In this document: positions 40,355 to 48,912 of the stretch, in pieces | Layout: every line of letters begins with the position of its first letter | How positions within the stretch are numbered: position 1 is the first letter of the stretch | Assembly (NCBI GenBank): GCA_040391135.1 | Contig: JBEBYL010000017.1 | Span: forward strand, 1-64,000 | Length of the DNA: 64,000 nt | DNA from: G025836975 sp040391135 | GTDB lineage: Bacteria; Pseudomonadota; Gammaproteobacteria; Burkholderiales; Burkholderiaceae_B | Direction of reading: 5' to 3' | Notes under the pieces: generated by a model | Told to the model about the DNA's origin: nothing | Databases searched by the model: none | What the model saw: only the letters and a program-made list of their open reading frames with translations | Translations under genes and position numbers: made by a program

Positions 40355-40752
40355 TGCCCCATCCTGGCGGCGGGCGAAGAAGCAGGGCGGCTTGCGCCAA
40401 CGTGGATACAGGCCGTCTACGCGTTATCGTTGCCGCCACCCTCCGCCAGCGCTTGCTGGGTTTGCACGCCTATCCCGGCCTGCCATGGCATACCGGGCTT
40501 TGCATCACGCCTTGCAACGCCATACACACCTTCGGGCTACGGTATGCCATCGATGCGGTGTTTCTGGATCGGCATGGCCAGGTCATCAGGCGCATGGAAA
40601 ATCTGCCGCCCTGGCGCGCGGCTATCTGCCTGAAGGCGGCTTGCGTGGTGGAGCTGCCGGCGGGTTATTGCGCCGCCTATCCCGATTATCCGCGCCGCAT
40701 CCGCCTTGCCTTGGATTGCGGGCGCATCGAGCCCTGGCGTTCTACGCTCTAA
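40354..40752 (+). CDS. DUF192-family protein in the Tad operon
   Basis: 132 residues, starting on the last base of the tadC stop. The DUF192 pattern is visible: RQRLLGLHAYPGLPWHTGLCITPCNAIHTFGLRYAIDAVFLDRHGQVIRRMENLPPW and VVELPAG. Many DUF192 proteins carry a signal peptide; none is obvious here. The function is unknown. It terminates the operon 12 bp from a convergent gene. Confidence 0.85.
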   Translation: MPHPGGGRRSRAACANVDTGRLRVIVAATLRQRLLGLHAYPGLPWHTGLCITPCNAIHTFGLRYAIDAVFLDRHGQVIRRMENLPPWRAAICLKAACVVELPAGYCAAYPDYPRRIRLALDCGRIEPWRSTL

Positions 40753-40764
40753 CGCGTACCATCA

Positions 40765-41538
40765 TCACTGCTCCGACGGATGGTTCGCACCGAATACACT
40801 GATATAGGCTGGGTAGAAGCTGCAATACAGTACCGCCGCCACGATGATGTTGACGGGCGTCAGCAGTATCTGCACCGTGCCCGGCGCCACGCCCATGGCG
40901 CTGATGAAGTTACCCGCCATTTGCACGGCGAAGAAGATCGCGGCCCAACTGGCGCCGTAGGCCAGGAAGGGCAGCTTGTTGCGCCAGCAGGCCACCATGG
41001 AAAAGAATAGCGCCTGGCGCATGCGTATCTTGTGCCAGCCTATCAGCGCGGGGGCATGCCAGAACAGGGCGGAGATCAGCACGTACAGCAGGCCGAAGGT
41101 AATCAACGGGCCCCGCATGGCGGCCAGCAGGGCGTGTTCGTCCAGCACCCCGTCCGGATTGATGGCGGTCATCAGGCTGTCCATGAAGGGCAGGGTGGCC
41201 AGGAAGCCGCCCATCATGCAGAAGGCCAGGTAGGCCAGGCCCAGGCCGAACAGGCGCCTGCGGGTTTCGCGGTCGCGCAGGGGTTCCAGCCACATGGACA
41301 GCAGCATGGGATGCCCGGCGGCCACGTGGCGGCAGGCGCACAGGGTGATGAAGGTCAGTATCGGCGTGCCGGCGATCAGGGCCATCTGGCCGAACAGCGG
41401 GATCAGGTAGCTAACCGTGATCAGGAATCCGGTCATCAAGCTCCAGAAAAACATGGCCATGGGCTGGCGCTTGAAGAGCTTGAATCCATCTTGTATCCAG
41501 ATCCAGCCGGATGTGATGGGAAGGATGGCGGCTTGCAT
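40765..41538 (-). CDS. BPSS1780-like integral membrane protein
   Basis: 257 residues with about six hydrophobic segments (e.g. AMFFWSLMTGFLITVSYLIPLFG, FGLGLAYLAFCMMGGFLATLPF, ITFGLLYVLISALFWHAPALIGWHK, ILLTPVNIIVAAVLYCSFYPAYISVF). The pattern fits the BPSS1780 family that often neighbours thrB in Burkholderiales (from memory). Its function is unknown. It is 12 bp downstream of thrB and probably co-transcribed with it. Confidence 0.8.
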   Translation of the reverse strand: MQAAILPITSGWIWIQDGFKLFKRQPMAMFFWSLMTGFLITVSYLIPLFGQMALIAGTPILTFITLCACRHVAAGHPMLLSMWLEPLRDRETRRRLFGLGLAYLAFCMMGGFLATLPFMDSLMTAINPDGVLDEHALLAAMRGPLITFGLLYVLISALFWHAPALIGWHKIRMRQALFFSMVACWRNKLPFLAYGASWAAIFFAVQMAGNFISAMGVAPGTVQILLTPVNIIVAAVLYCSFYPAYISVFGANHPSEQ

Positions 41539-41550
41539 GCGATGGGGGTC

Positions 41551-42522
41551 CTAGATAGAAAGAGGGCGTGCCGGCGTGTTGCGGCGTTCGCGCAGTATGC
41601 GTTCGAAATGGCGCGGATCGTGCGGCTTCAGGGTTTGAGCGGGCCGGGGCAGGTAAAAGTCGAACAGCCGCGAGACCCAGAACCGCAGGGCGGCGGCCTG
41701 CAGCAGGGTCGGCCAGGCTTGTTCCTCTTCGGCGGTGAAGGGGCGTACGCGGCCGTAGGCGTCCAGCCAGGCGTGCAGCTTCTCGTCGTCGAACACGCCG
41801 GTGTTGCGTTCTATGCACCAGTCGTTGACGCTGACCGCCACGTCAAAAAGCCAGGTATCGCAGCCGGCGAAGTAGAAGTCGATGAAGCCGCCCATGCGCG
41901 GCATGTCGAAGGTGCCGTCGAACAGCACGTTGTCGCGGAACAGGTCGCAATGCGCCGGGCCCAGGGGCAGCGCCTTGTAGGCGGCGGTGGCCGCAAAGCG
42001 GGTCTGCTCGTCCAGCGTCTGCTGGATCAGCGCGGTTTGCGAACGGCTAAGAAAGGGCAGCACTTTGGGTACGGTTTCCTGCCACCAGGGCAGGCCGCGT
42101 AGATTGGGCTGGCGTATGCCGAAATCGGCTCCCGCAAGGTGCGCCCGCGCTAGGGTTTCCCCCGCCAGCGCGCAATGGGCCGCGCCGGGGTCGGGTTCGT
42201 AGCCGCCCGAAAGCCGGCTGACGATGGCGCAGGGTTTGCCGTGCAGCGTGGTCAGCCGGGTGCCGTCGCGCAAGGTTTGCGGATGCGGCACCGGTATGCC
42301 TTTCATGGCCAGGTGGTGCATCAGCTCGATGTAGAACGGCAATTGTTCATGGGTCAGCACCTCGAACAGCGTCAGGACGTATTCGCCCTGAGTGGTGGCC
42401 AGGAAGTAATTGGTGTTTTCGATACCGGCGGTGATGCCGCGCAGGGAAACCAGGTCGCCCAGCATGTAGCGGGCCAGAAGCTCGCTTGCATCGCTGTCGC
42501 TGACGGGGGTAAAAACGGCCAT
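41551..42522 (-). CDS. thrB: Homoserine kinase, APH-fold type
   Basis: Phosphorylates homoserine on the threonine branch. This is the aminoglycoside-phosphotransferase-like ThrB of beta/gammaproteobacteria, not the GHMP kinase. The start is placed at MAVFTPVSDSDASELLARYMLGDLVSL (42522), giving 323 residues. Seen are RGITAGIENTNYFLATTQGEYVLTLFE (nucleotide site), the Brenner motif AHCDLFRDNVLFDG and FIDFYFAGCD (metal-binding Asp). An in-frame upstream start at 42585 would run into the neighbouring terminator and is rejected. Confidence 0.93.
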   Translation of the reverse strand: MAVFTPVSDSDASELLARYMLGDLVSLRGITAGIENTNYFLATTQGEYVLTLFEVLTHEQLPFYIELMHHLAMKGIPVPHPQTLRDGTRLTTLHGKPCAIVSRLSGGYEPDPGAAHCALAGETLARAHLAGADFGIRQPNLRGLPWWQETVPKVLPFLSRSQTALIQQTLDEQTRFAATAAYKALPLGPAHCDLFRDNVLFDGTFDMPRMGGFIDFYFAGCDTWLFDVAVSVNDWCIERNTGVFDDEKLHAWLDAYGRVRPFTAEEEQAWPTLLQAAALRFWVSRLFDFYLPRPAQTLKPHDPRHFERILRERRNTPARPLSI

Positions 42523-42554
42523 AGGCTGCGGACTCTGCTTGTGTAAACCGTGGA

Positions 42555-42583
42555 AAATAAAAAAAGGCCCGAAAAGCCGGGCC
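42555..42583 (-). terminator. Intrinsic terminator for the binding-protein gene
   Basis: On the minus strand GGCCCG/CGGGCC (42583-42578 with 42571-42566) forms a tight hairpin followed by a T-rich run (42565-42555). It ends transcription from 42644-43852 just before thrB, which then needs its own promoter. Confidence 0.85.
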
Positions 42584-42643
42584 ACTGATTTTAGTCCAGG
42601 TTGGCGCCCCGTGCGGCGGGGCTTGCCATTCAGGTTGATGGAC

Positions 42644-43852
42644 TCATTTTTTAAGCAGCGGGCATGTGGAATCCTTGACCTGGGTGAAGGCTTCCTCGCC
42701 GGGAATGGTGGCGACGATCTTCATGTAGTCCCACGGCTTCTTGGATTCTTCGGGTGTTTTCACCTGCAGCAGATACATGTCGTGGATGTAGCGCCCATCG
42801 CCCCGTATATAGCCTTTGGTGTAGACGTCGTCGATTTTCATTTTCTTCAGTTCGGCCATGACTTTGTCCGAGTCGGTGGTCTTGACCGCTTCCACCGCCT
42901 TAAGATAGGTGGCCGTGGCCGAGTAGGCGGCGACCTGGTGGGTGCTGGGCATTTTCTTCATGGTTTCGTAGAAGCGCTGCGAGAATTTCCGGCTGGCTTC
43001 GTTCTTGTCCCAGTACCAGCTGTCCGTCATCAGCAGCTTCTGGGCGACGGGCAGGCCCAGGCCATGGATGTCGTTAATGGTCATCAACAGGCCGACCAGC
43101 TTCATCTTGTCGACCAGGCCGAAGTCGTTGGCTGCCTTGATCGAATTGATGGTGTCCGAGCCCGCATTGGCCAGGCCCAGTACCTGGGCTCCCGACGCGG
43201 CGGCCTGCAGTATGTACGAGGACATGTCCGGCGAGAACGGCGGATGGCGAACCGAACCGACGACGGTGCCGCCGTTTTCCTTGACCACCGCGCTGGTGTC
43301 CGCCTCGAGCGAATGGCCGAAGGCATAGTCCGCCACCAGGAAGAACCACGATTTGCCGCCTTGCTTGATCACGGCCGAACCCGTGCCCTTGGCCAGGGCG
43401 ACGGTATCGTATTCGTAGTGAATGGTGTAGGGGGTGCAATCCTCGTTGGTCAGGCGGGCGGTCGCGGCGCCGATATTGATGTAGGGTATTTTCTTTTCGT
43501 TGATGATGGTGTTCATGGCCAGGCCGGCCGCCGAATTGACGCCGCCGATCAGCAAGGTGATGCCTTGCTGGTCTATCCATTCGCGCGAGCGCGAGGCGGC
43601 GATTTCAGGCTTGTTCTGGTGGTCGGCCGAGAGTATTTCTATCTTCTTGCCCAGCACCTTTCCGCCCGCATCCCGCACCGCCATCCTGATGGCTTCCAGT
43701 CCGCCCGAGCCGTCGGTGTCGGCGTAGGGTCCCGACATGTCGGTGATGAATCCGATGCGCACGACATCCGGGCTTCCCTGCGCCTGGGCGCTGCCGATGG
43801 CGCCGGCCAGGACCAGGGCCAATGTGCTTAGCTGCATAAATGATGTTTTCAT
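42644..43852 (-). CDS. Branched-chain-amino-acid-type periplasmic binding protein (ABC transporter)
   Basis: 402 residues with a signal peptide ending SAQAQG (about 1-25). It has a LivJ-like type I fold: VVRIGFITDMSGPYADTDGSGGLEAIRMAVRDAGG, GVNSAAGLAMNTIINEKKIPYINIGAATARLTNEDC and FSPDMSSYILQAAASGAQVLGLANAGSDTINSIKAA. No permease or ATPase genes are adjacent. It lies 105 bp downstream of the HMG-CoA reductase gene on the same strand, so its ligand may be related to mevalonate or HMG (inference). Family proteins bind many acids and aromatics besides amino acids. Confidence 0.88.
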   Translation of the reverse strand: MKTSFMQLSTLALVLAGAIGSAQAQGSPDVVRIGFITDMSGPYADTDGSGGLEAIRMAVRDAGGKVLGKKIEILSADHQNKPEIAASRSREWIDQQGITLLIGGVNSAAGLAMNTIINEKKIPYINIGAATARLTNEDCTPYTIHYEYDTVALAKGTGSAVIKQGGKSWFFLVADYAFGHSLEADTSAVVKENGGTVVGSVRHPPFSPDMSSYILQAAASGAQVLGLANAGSDTINSIKAANDFGLVDKMKLVGLLMTINDIHGLGLPVAQKLLMTDSWYWDKNEASRKFSQRFYETMKKMPSTHQVAAYSATATYLKAVEAVKTTDSDKVMAELKKMKIDDVYTKGYIRGDGRYIHDMYLLQVKTPEESKKPWDYMKIVATIPGEEAFTQVKDSTCPLLKK

Positions 43853-43957
43853 GGTTTGTCTCCGTTGTTCCAGTGGATGGCTACCGGTCTGGCTGCCGGC
43901 TTGTTCGCCTGTTTCGGTAAATTCCTTGCTTCGGTATTGCTTGTTGCCCGGCCAAGG

Positions 43958-45250
43958 CTATTTGGCGCCGGCCCGCCGTTGCTGCAGCAGTTGCACGGCA
44001 AGGTCGACGCGCACGTCCTTTTCAGCCACCATGGCCTGAACGACCCAGGCCACTTCATCGCCTTGCGCGCCGGCGGCAAGCGCGATGTTGCGGGCGTGCA
44101 AGGCCATGTGGCCGCGCTGTATGCCTTCGGTCGACAGGGCGCGCAGCGCCGCCATGTTTTGCGCCAGGCCCACGGCCGCCGCGATCTCGGCCAGTTCCTG
44201 CGCGGTGGAAACGCCCAATATCTTCAGGGAAAGCCGGGCAAGAGGGTGCGTTTTGGTGGCGCCGCCCACCAGGCCGACCGGCATGGGCAGCTCCAGCGTG
44301 CCGACCAGGTCGCCATTGCCGGCGATTTCCCAGGTGCTCAACGAGGTATAGCGGCCATCGCGGCAGGCAAAGGCATGGGCGCCGGCTTCGACCGCGCGCC
44401 AGTCGTTTCCGGTGGCCACAATGATGGGATCGATGCCGTTCATGATGCCTTTATTATGCGTGGCGGCGCGGTAGGGGTCGACGGCGGCAAAGGTATAGGC
44501 ATCGACAATGCCGTTGACGACATCCTCGCCGCTGTAGTCTTTCGTGTGCAGTGTTTTGGGGGATATTCGCACACGGGCGCGAGCCAGGCGCAAATCGGCC
44601 AGGTTGGACAGTATGCGCAAGCGCACGCGGCCCCCGGTGATTTGCTCGATGGGCCCGGCCACGGCTTCGGCCATGGTGTTGACGGTATTGGCGCCCATGG
44701 CGTCGCGCACATCGACGATCAAGTGGGCAATCACCATGGGGCCGCGCGCGGTGTCCGGAAACACATGCACCTCGATATCGCGACAGCCGCCGCCCAGACC
44801 CAGCAGCACCTGGTCGCGGCTGTTCGCGATGTCTATGATCTTCTGGCGGTTTTGCAGTATGGCGTGCCGCGCGCCGTAGGGGTCGGATACGTTGGTCACC
44901 TGTACCTGGGCGCGCATGATGGGTCCGGTGCTGGACGTCTGGAAACCGCCCGATTCACGCACTAGCTTGGCCATATACGAAGCCGCGGCGACGACGGAGG
45001 GTTCTTCCACCGCCATGGGCACCAGCACGTCCTTGCCGTTGACCTGGAAATACCCCGCAATGGCATAAGGCAGCTCGAACGTGCCGACGACGTTTTCTAT
45101 CATGCCGTCTGCCGTGCCCAGCGGCAGGCCGCCGGCTTCGGCCAGCAGGCGGATTTCCTCCGCATTCAATTGCGTCTTTTCGGCAATGTGCTGCAAGCGT
45201 CCGGCGGGCGATAGGGAACGGAAGTCGGGCAGGCGGGAATCCAGGCTCAT
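43958..45250 (-). CDS. mvaA: Class II (degradative) hydroxymethylglutaryl-CoA reductase
   Basis: Interconverts mevalonate + CoA and HMG-CoA. The class II enzyme of Pseudomonas mevalonii runs in the oxidative, catabolic direction. The catalytic set is at the same numbers as in P. mevalonii: Glu83 (VEEPSVVAAAS), Lys267 (THNKGIMNGID), Asp283 (TGNDWRAVEAG) and His381 (IQRGHMALH). ENVVG at 52-56 is also conserved. Its 430 residues match the class. Bacteria of this group make isoprenoids by the MEP route, so a catabolic role is likely. HMG-CoA lyase is not in the window. It is divergent from a GAF/PucR-type regulator. Confidence 0.95.
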   Translation of the reverse strand: MSLDSRLPDFRSLSPAGRLQHIAEKTQLNAEEIRLLAEAGGLPLGTADGMIENVVGTFELPYAIAGYFQVNGKDVLVPMAVEEPSVVAAASYMAKLVRESGGFQTSSTGPIMRAQVQVTNVSDPYGARHAILQNRQKIIDIANSRDQVLLGLGGGCRDIEVHVFPDTARGPMVIAHLIVDVRDAMGANTVNTMAEAVAGPIEQITGGRVRLRILSNLADLRLARARVRISPKTLHTKDYSGEDVVNGIVDAYTFAAVDPYRAATHNKGIMNGIDPIIVATGNDWRAVEAGAHAFACRDGRYTSLSTWEIAGNGDLVGTLELPMPVGLVGGATKTHPLARLSLKILGVSTAQELAEIAAAVGLAQNMAALRALSTEGIQRGHMALHARNIALAAGAQGDEVAWVVQAMVAEKDVRVDLAVQLLQQRRAGAK

Positions 45251-45332
45251 TTTGCGTTGTCTCGGTAGGTTTCGAATAATGATGAATGAAGATCAGTATA
45301 GGTAAGGCCTGTCGGTAATCACATGTTATAAG

Positions 45333-45361
45333 TGCACATAAAAGCACGATTTTTATGTGCA
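45333..45361. promoter_or_regulatory. Perfect 11-bp-arm inverted repeat in the HMG-CoA reductase/regulator gap
   Basis: TGCACATAAAA (45333-45343) and TTTTATGTGCA (45351-45361) are exact reverse complements separated by 7 bp. The site is 83 bp from the reductase start and 34 bp from the regulator start, between the two divergent genes. A TATACT on the minus strand (45300-45295) may be the reductase -10. The site is the prime candidate for binding by the adjacent regulator. Confidence 0.8.
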
Positions 45362-45394
45362 TATTCTTGTTTCGCACTTTTCAGGACCAGGCCG

Positions 45395-47398
45395 ATGGCT
45401 TATTCCAGCGTTGAACACAGCGGTGTGGCGCAGGCCGCCGGGCCTGCCTTGTCCATAGAGGCCGAAATCGTGCGCTTGCTGCATCAGGATGCCCGCCGTC
45501 AGGAATTGGCCGGTTTGCTGGACCAGGTCCGGCTGCTGCCGGACGGCCCCGAGAAAACCCGCTTGATCCAAAGCGTTGAAATGGGCGTCACTATCAAAGA
45601 ACGGCTGGATCAGCATCAGTTGCGAGAGCGCGGCTTGCTGGCCGTGATCGAGACGGCGCAGGACCTTACCGCCATCACGGACCTGGACAGAGTGCTGCAG
45701 GCCATCGTGCAGCGCGCCCGCAAGCTGGTGGGCTGCGACGTGGGCTATCTATCGATCTACGATGACGAGAACAGCGACTTCTATGTGCGGGCGACGGACG
45801 GCGCCTTTTCCGAACGGTTCAGGCAGATAAGGATAGGGCTGGAGGTGGGCGTTTGCGGTTTTGTGGCGCGCAATCGCACCCCTTACTCGTCGTCCAACTA
45901 TGGCGCGGACGAACGGTTTGTGCATACCGGTTTTATCGATTCGGCCATGGTCGATGAAAACATCAAGTCCATCCTGGGCGTGCCTTTGCTGGAAGGCGAA
46001 AAGGTGGTGGGCGTATTGTTCGTGGGCGACCGCTACGTCCGTTCTTATGTGGCCTGGGAAATGTCCATCCTGTCGACGCTCGCGGCGCATGCATCGGTGG
46101 CCATCGGCAATGCGCGCTTGTTCGAGCAAGCCCAAAAGGCCTTGCGGCAGGCCAGCACCACGAACGCCTTGCTGACCCGCCAGACCGCCGATACCCGCGC
46201 CGCCGCCGAGGCGCACGAGCATTTGACCTCGTTGGTCGCGCGTGGCGGAGACTTATCCGATATATGCCTTATGGTGGGCCATCGCCTGGGCGGCCATGTC
46301 ATCGTGCGCGACGAGGTCGGGGGCGAGATTTGCGCATCGGCGGGCGAACCGCCGGGCTTTCTTGCATCGGCCTCCGCGCACCCCGATGGCGAATACTGGC
46401 TTGATGACAAAATCCATGCCGCGCTTGACGAAAGCCGCAGGCTGGGACGGTCGGTGACGGCATTTTCGCTGCCATCGCATGTATGCCGGGTTTGCGCGGT
46501 GGTGGGCGGCAAGGGCTTGCTGGGCGGCCTGGTCATCCATACGGAATCGGCGCTGAACGATGTGGCCGTTCGCGTTTTCGAGCGCGGCGCCATGGTGACC
46601 GGTGTCGTGCTGCTGCTCAAGGAACAGCGGGACTTTTCCGTTCTTTCCGATGTGCCCGTTGTGCTGCATGGCCTGCTGCATAATCCTCAGGGAAACCTGG
46701 AGAAGCTGGCGCAGCAGGCGGCCGCCCACGGACTGGACCTGTCGCAGGCCATGCGCCTGGTGCTGATCCAGACCCGGCCCGACCGCGGCGCTTATATGGT
46801 CAAGCAATTGCGGGCGCGGCTGAAGACCATCGGGGCCTTGTTCGGCGAGGTGGGCGAGTCCCTGGTCGTCCTGGCCAACGACCATTTTCTGGGTGGTTTG
46901 CTTGAGGCGGTCACGCAGTGCTTTAGCGGCCACAGAGGCGAATTCACCGGTGTCGTTTCCGAACGTGTCGCCATGCCTTCCGAATTCGTGCGGGCGTTTG
47001 AGACGGCGGGCCGATGCCTGCGGTTCTTGAATGCGCTGGAACGGAAAAACGCCATTTTTCAAGAGCGCGAGCTGGTGCTTTACGCGTCCTTGTTCGACAC
47101 ATCGACCACACAGAATATTGATGCATTCCTGTGTTCGAGCCTGGGCGAACTCTATCGGCATGGCGAGCCTCGAAAGATCGAACTCGCGAAAACGCTGCTG
47201 GCTTATCTGGATCATGGCCATAACGCGCGGGCGGCCGCGGGAAAGCTGGATTTGCATATCAACACGTTCCGCCAGCGGCTGGAAGCGATCGATGCGCTGC
47301 TGGGCGCGTGGCGCGAGCCGGGAAGGATGCTGGAGATCCACATGGGCCTGCGTTTATGGAGCTTGCGCGATCACAGGGCTTTTTCCGCCGACGTTTAA
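45395..47398 (+). CDS. GAF-domain, PucR/CdaR-type transcriptional regulator
   Basis: 667 residues from ATG 45395; an upstream GTG at 45332 would start inside the inverted repeat and is rejected. An N-terminal helical region is followed by a GAF domain (about 90-260: LTAITDLDRVLQAIVQRARKLVGCDVGYLSIYDD ... SILGVPLLEGEKVVGVLFVGDRYVRSY). A middle region (about 285-500) resembles the PucR family. The C-terminal helix-turn-helix is HTH_30-like: KTLLAYLDHGHNARAAAGKLDLHINTFRQRLEAIDALLG. Such proteins usually activate catabolic genes in response to a ligand. It is divergent from the HMG-CoA reductase operon, its likely target. Confidence 0.85.
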   Translation: MAYSSVEHSGVAQAAGPALSIEAEIVRLLHQDARRQELAGLLDQVRLLPDGPEKTRLIQSVEMGVTIKERLDQHQLRERGLLAVIETAQDLTAITDLDRVLQAIVQRARKLVGCDVGYLSIYDDENSDFYVRATDGAFSERFRQIRIGLEVGVCGFVARNRTPYSSSNYGADERFVHTGFIDSAMVDENIKSILGVPLLEGEKVVGVLFVGDRYVRSYVAWEMSILSTLAAHASVAIGNARLFEQAQKALRQASTTNALLTRQTADTRAAAEAHEHLTSLVARGGDLSDICLMVGHRLGGHVIVRDEVGGEICASAGEPPGFLASASAHPDGEYWLDDKIHAALDESRRLGRSVTAFSLPSHVCRVCAVVGGKGLLGGLVIHTESALNDVAVRVFERGAMVTGVVLLLKEQRDFSVLSDVPVVLHGLLHNPQGNLEKLAQQAAAHGLDLSQAMRLVLIQTRPDRGAYMVKQLRARLKTIGALFGEVGESLVVLANDHFLGGLLEAVTQCFSGHRGEFTGVVSERVAMPSEFVRAFETAGRCLRFLNALERKNAIFQERELVLYASLFDTSTTQNIDAFLCSSLGELYRHGEPRKIELAKTLLAYLDHGHNARAAAGKLDLHINTFRQRLEAIDALLGAWREPGRMLEIHMGLRLWSLRDHRAFSADV

Positions 47399-47443
47399 AA
47401 TGGTCGACAATATGCGCTGTTTTACCTATAGAACCTGCTTAAC

Positions 47444-48454
47444 GTGATCCTGAATCAAGACCATACGCCCGTTGAGGATTGGCGCCTTTGCGTGGCGCCG
47501 ATGATAGACGTTACCGATCGGCATTGCCGCTACTTCCATCGCCTGCTGGCGCCGCGCGCCCGGCTGTATACCGAAATGATCACCACGGGCGCGCTGATGC
47601 ATGGAAATGTCGCGCGCCACCTGGACTTCGACGCCTCGGAAGAGCCGGTGGCCTTGCAATTGGGCGGCAGCGAGCCCCAGGCGCTGGCCGATTCCGCCCG
47701 CCTGGGCCGGCAATGGGGCTACAACGAGATCAACCTGAATTGCGGCTGCCCGTCGGAGCGCGTCCAGCGCGGAGCCTTCGGCGCCTGCCTGATGGCCGAA
47801 CCCGATCTGGTGGCCGATTGCATCAAAGCCATGCAGGACGCCGTGGACATTCCCGTAACCGTCAAGCACAGGCTGGGCCTGGATTACAACGAGTCCTACG
47901 ATTTTGTGCGCGACTTCGTTGGCAAGATTCGCGACACCGGCTGCCGGGTGTTTATCGTGCATGCCCGCAATGCGGTGCTAAAGGGCTTGTCGCCCAAGGA
48001 CAATCGCGAGAAGCCGCCATTGCGCTACGACGCCGCCGCGCGGCTGAAGGCCGATTTTCCCGACTGCGTATTCGTGCTGAATGGCGGCATTACCGAAGCG
48101 GGCCAGGCCTTGCAACTGATGCGGGAGTTCGATGGTGTCATGCTGGGCAGGGCCGCCTGGCACGACCCCGGTGTGCTGGCCGATATCAGCCGCGAGCTGC
48201 ATCCGGATCTGGTCTTGCCCGAGCCCGCGCAAGTGGTTCATGCCATGGCCCGCTATGCGGGGAGCGAGATCGAAAAGGGCGTGCCGCTGCGCATGATTGT
48301 GCGCTCGATGCTGGGCTGGATGAGCGGCCGCGCAGGCGCCCGCCATTGGCGCCGCAGCTTGTCGGACCCCGTCTTGCTTAATAAGAACGACGCGGGGCTT
48401 ATCGAGCGGGCGTGGTCGGATTTGATGTTGCGAACCGGCGACACAGGCTGCTAA
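47444..48454 (+). CDS. dusA: tRNA-dihydrouridine(20/20a) synthase DusA
   Basis: FMN enzyme that reduces uridines in the tRNA D-loop. 336 residues from GTG 47444. Family signs are VAPMIDVTDRHCRYFHRLL, ITTGALMHGN, INLNCGCPSERVQRGAFGACLM with the catalytic Cys in NCGCPS, VKHRLGLDYNESYDFV, and the DusA-specific FIVHARNAVLKGLSPKDNREKPPL. NGGITE near the C-terminus is part of the FMN phosphate site. It stands alone, 45 bp after the regulator, and converges on the CBS gene with a 4-bp overlap. Confidence 0.95.
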   Translation: MILNQDHTPVEDWRLCVAPMIDVTDRHCRYFHRLLAPRARLYTEMITTGALMHGNVARHLDFDASEEPVALQLGGSEPQALADSARLGRQWGYNEINLNCGCPSERVQRGAFGACLMAEPDLVADCIKAMQDAVDIPVTVKHRLGLDYNESYDFVRDFVGKIRDTGCRVFIVHARNAVLKGLSPKDNREKPPLRYDAAARLKADFPDCVFVLNGGITEAGQALQLMREFDGVMLGRAAWHDPGVLADISRELHPDLVLPEPAQVVHAMARYAGSEIEKGVPLRMIVRSMLGWMSGRAGARHWRRSLSDPVLLNKNDAGLIERAWSDLMLRTGDTGC

Positions 48455-48912
48455 GAACGGGCCGCTTCTTCAGAGTCGGTGGGCCAGTCGCGTATGTAGG
48501 CCTTGAGCATGTTGTTCTCGAACTGCTGCGCGGCCACGATGGCTTGCGCCATGTCGTAGAAGGAAATGACGCCCATGAGCGTGGGGCCGTCCATGACCGG
48601 CATGTAGCGCGCATGCTTTTCCAGCATCAGCCGCTGCACTTCTTCGAAGCCGGTATTGGGCGATACGCTGACCGGCGCATCGTCCATGATGCTGCGCACG
48701 GTATTGGAACCGGTGATGCCCTGGTTGTCGTGCAGGTGGCGGATGATTTCCCGGAAGGTCAGCATGCCGGCAAGCTCGCCGTGGTCCATGATGACCAGCG
48801 AGCCGATGTCTTGCTCGCTCATGGTTTGAAGCGCTTGCAAAATAGGCATGTCGGGCGTGGCAGTGTATAGCGTGTGCCCCTTCACGCGTAGGATTTCACT
48901 GACTTTCAGCAT
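48451..48912 (-). CDS. CBS-domain-pair protein
   Basis: 153 residues from ATG 48912, preceded by AGGAGAAG. It consists almost entirely of two CBS motifs: TATPDMPILQALQTMSEQDIGSLVIMDHGELAGMLTFREIIRHL and VSPNTGFEEVQRLMLEKHARYMPVMDGPTLMGVISFYDMAQAIV. CBS pairs bind adenosyl ligands (AMP, ATP, SAM) as energy or redox sensors; the partner is unknown. The start overlaps the end of the YihY gene by 17 bp, so translation is coupled. Confidence 0.9.
   Translation of the reverse strand: MLKVSEILRVKGHTLYTATPDMPILQALQTMSEQDIGSLVIMDHGELAGMLTFREIIRHLHDNQGITGSNTVRSIMDDAPVSVSPNTGFEEVQRLMLEKHARYMPVMDGPTLMGVISFYDMAQAIVAAQQFENNMLKAYIRDWPTDSEEAARS

Noticed and set aside
42523..42585. Earlier start for thrB at 42585
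   Set aside because: The extension would be read through the upstream hairpin terminator (42555-42583), and the family begins at MAVFT.
45332..45394. Earlier GTG start for the GAF/PucR-type regulator
   Set aside because: It would place the start within the inverted repeat and add 21 hydrophobic/basic residues not expected in a cytoplasmic regulator; ATG 45395 has a better context.
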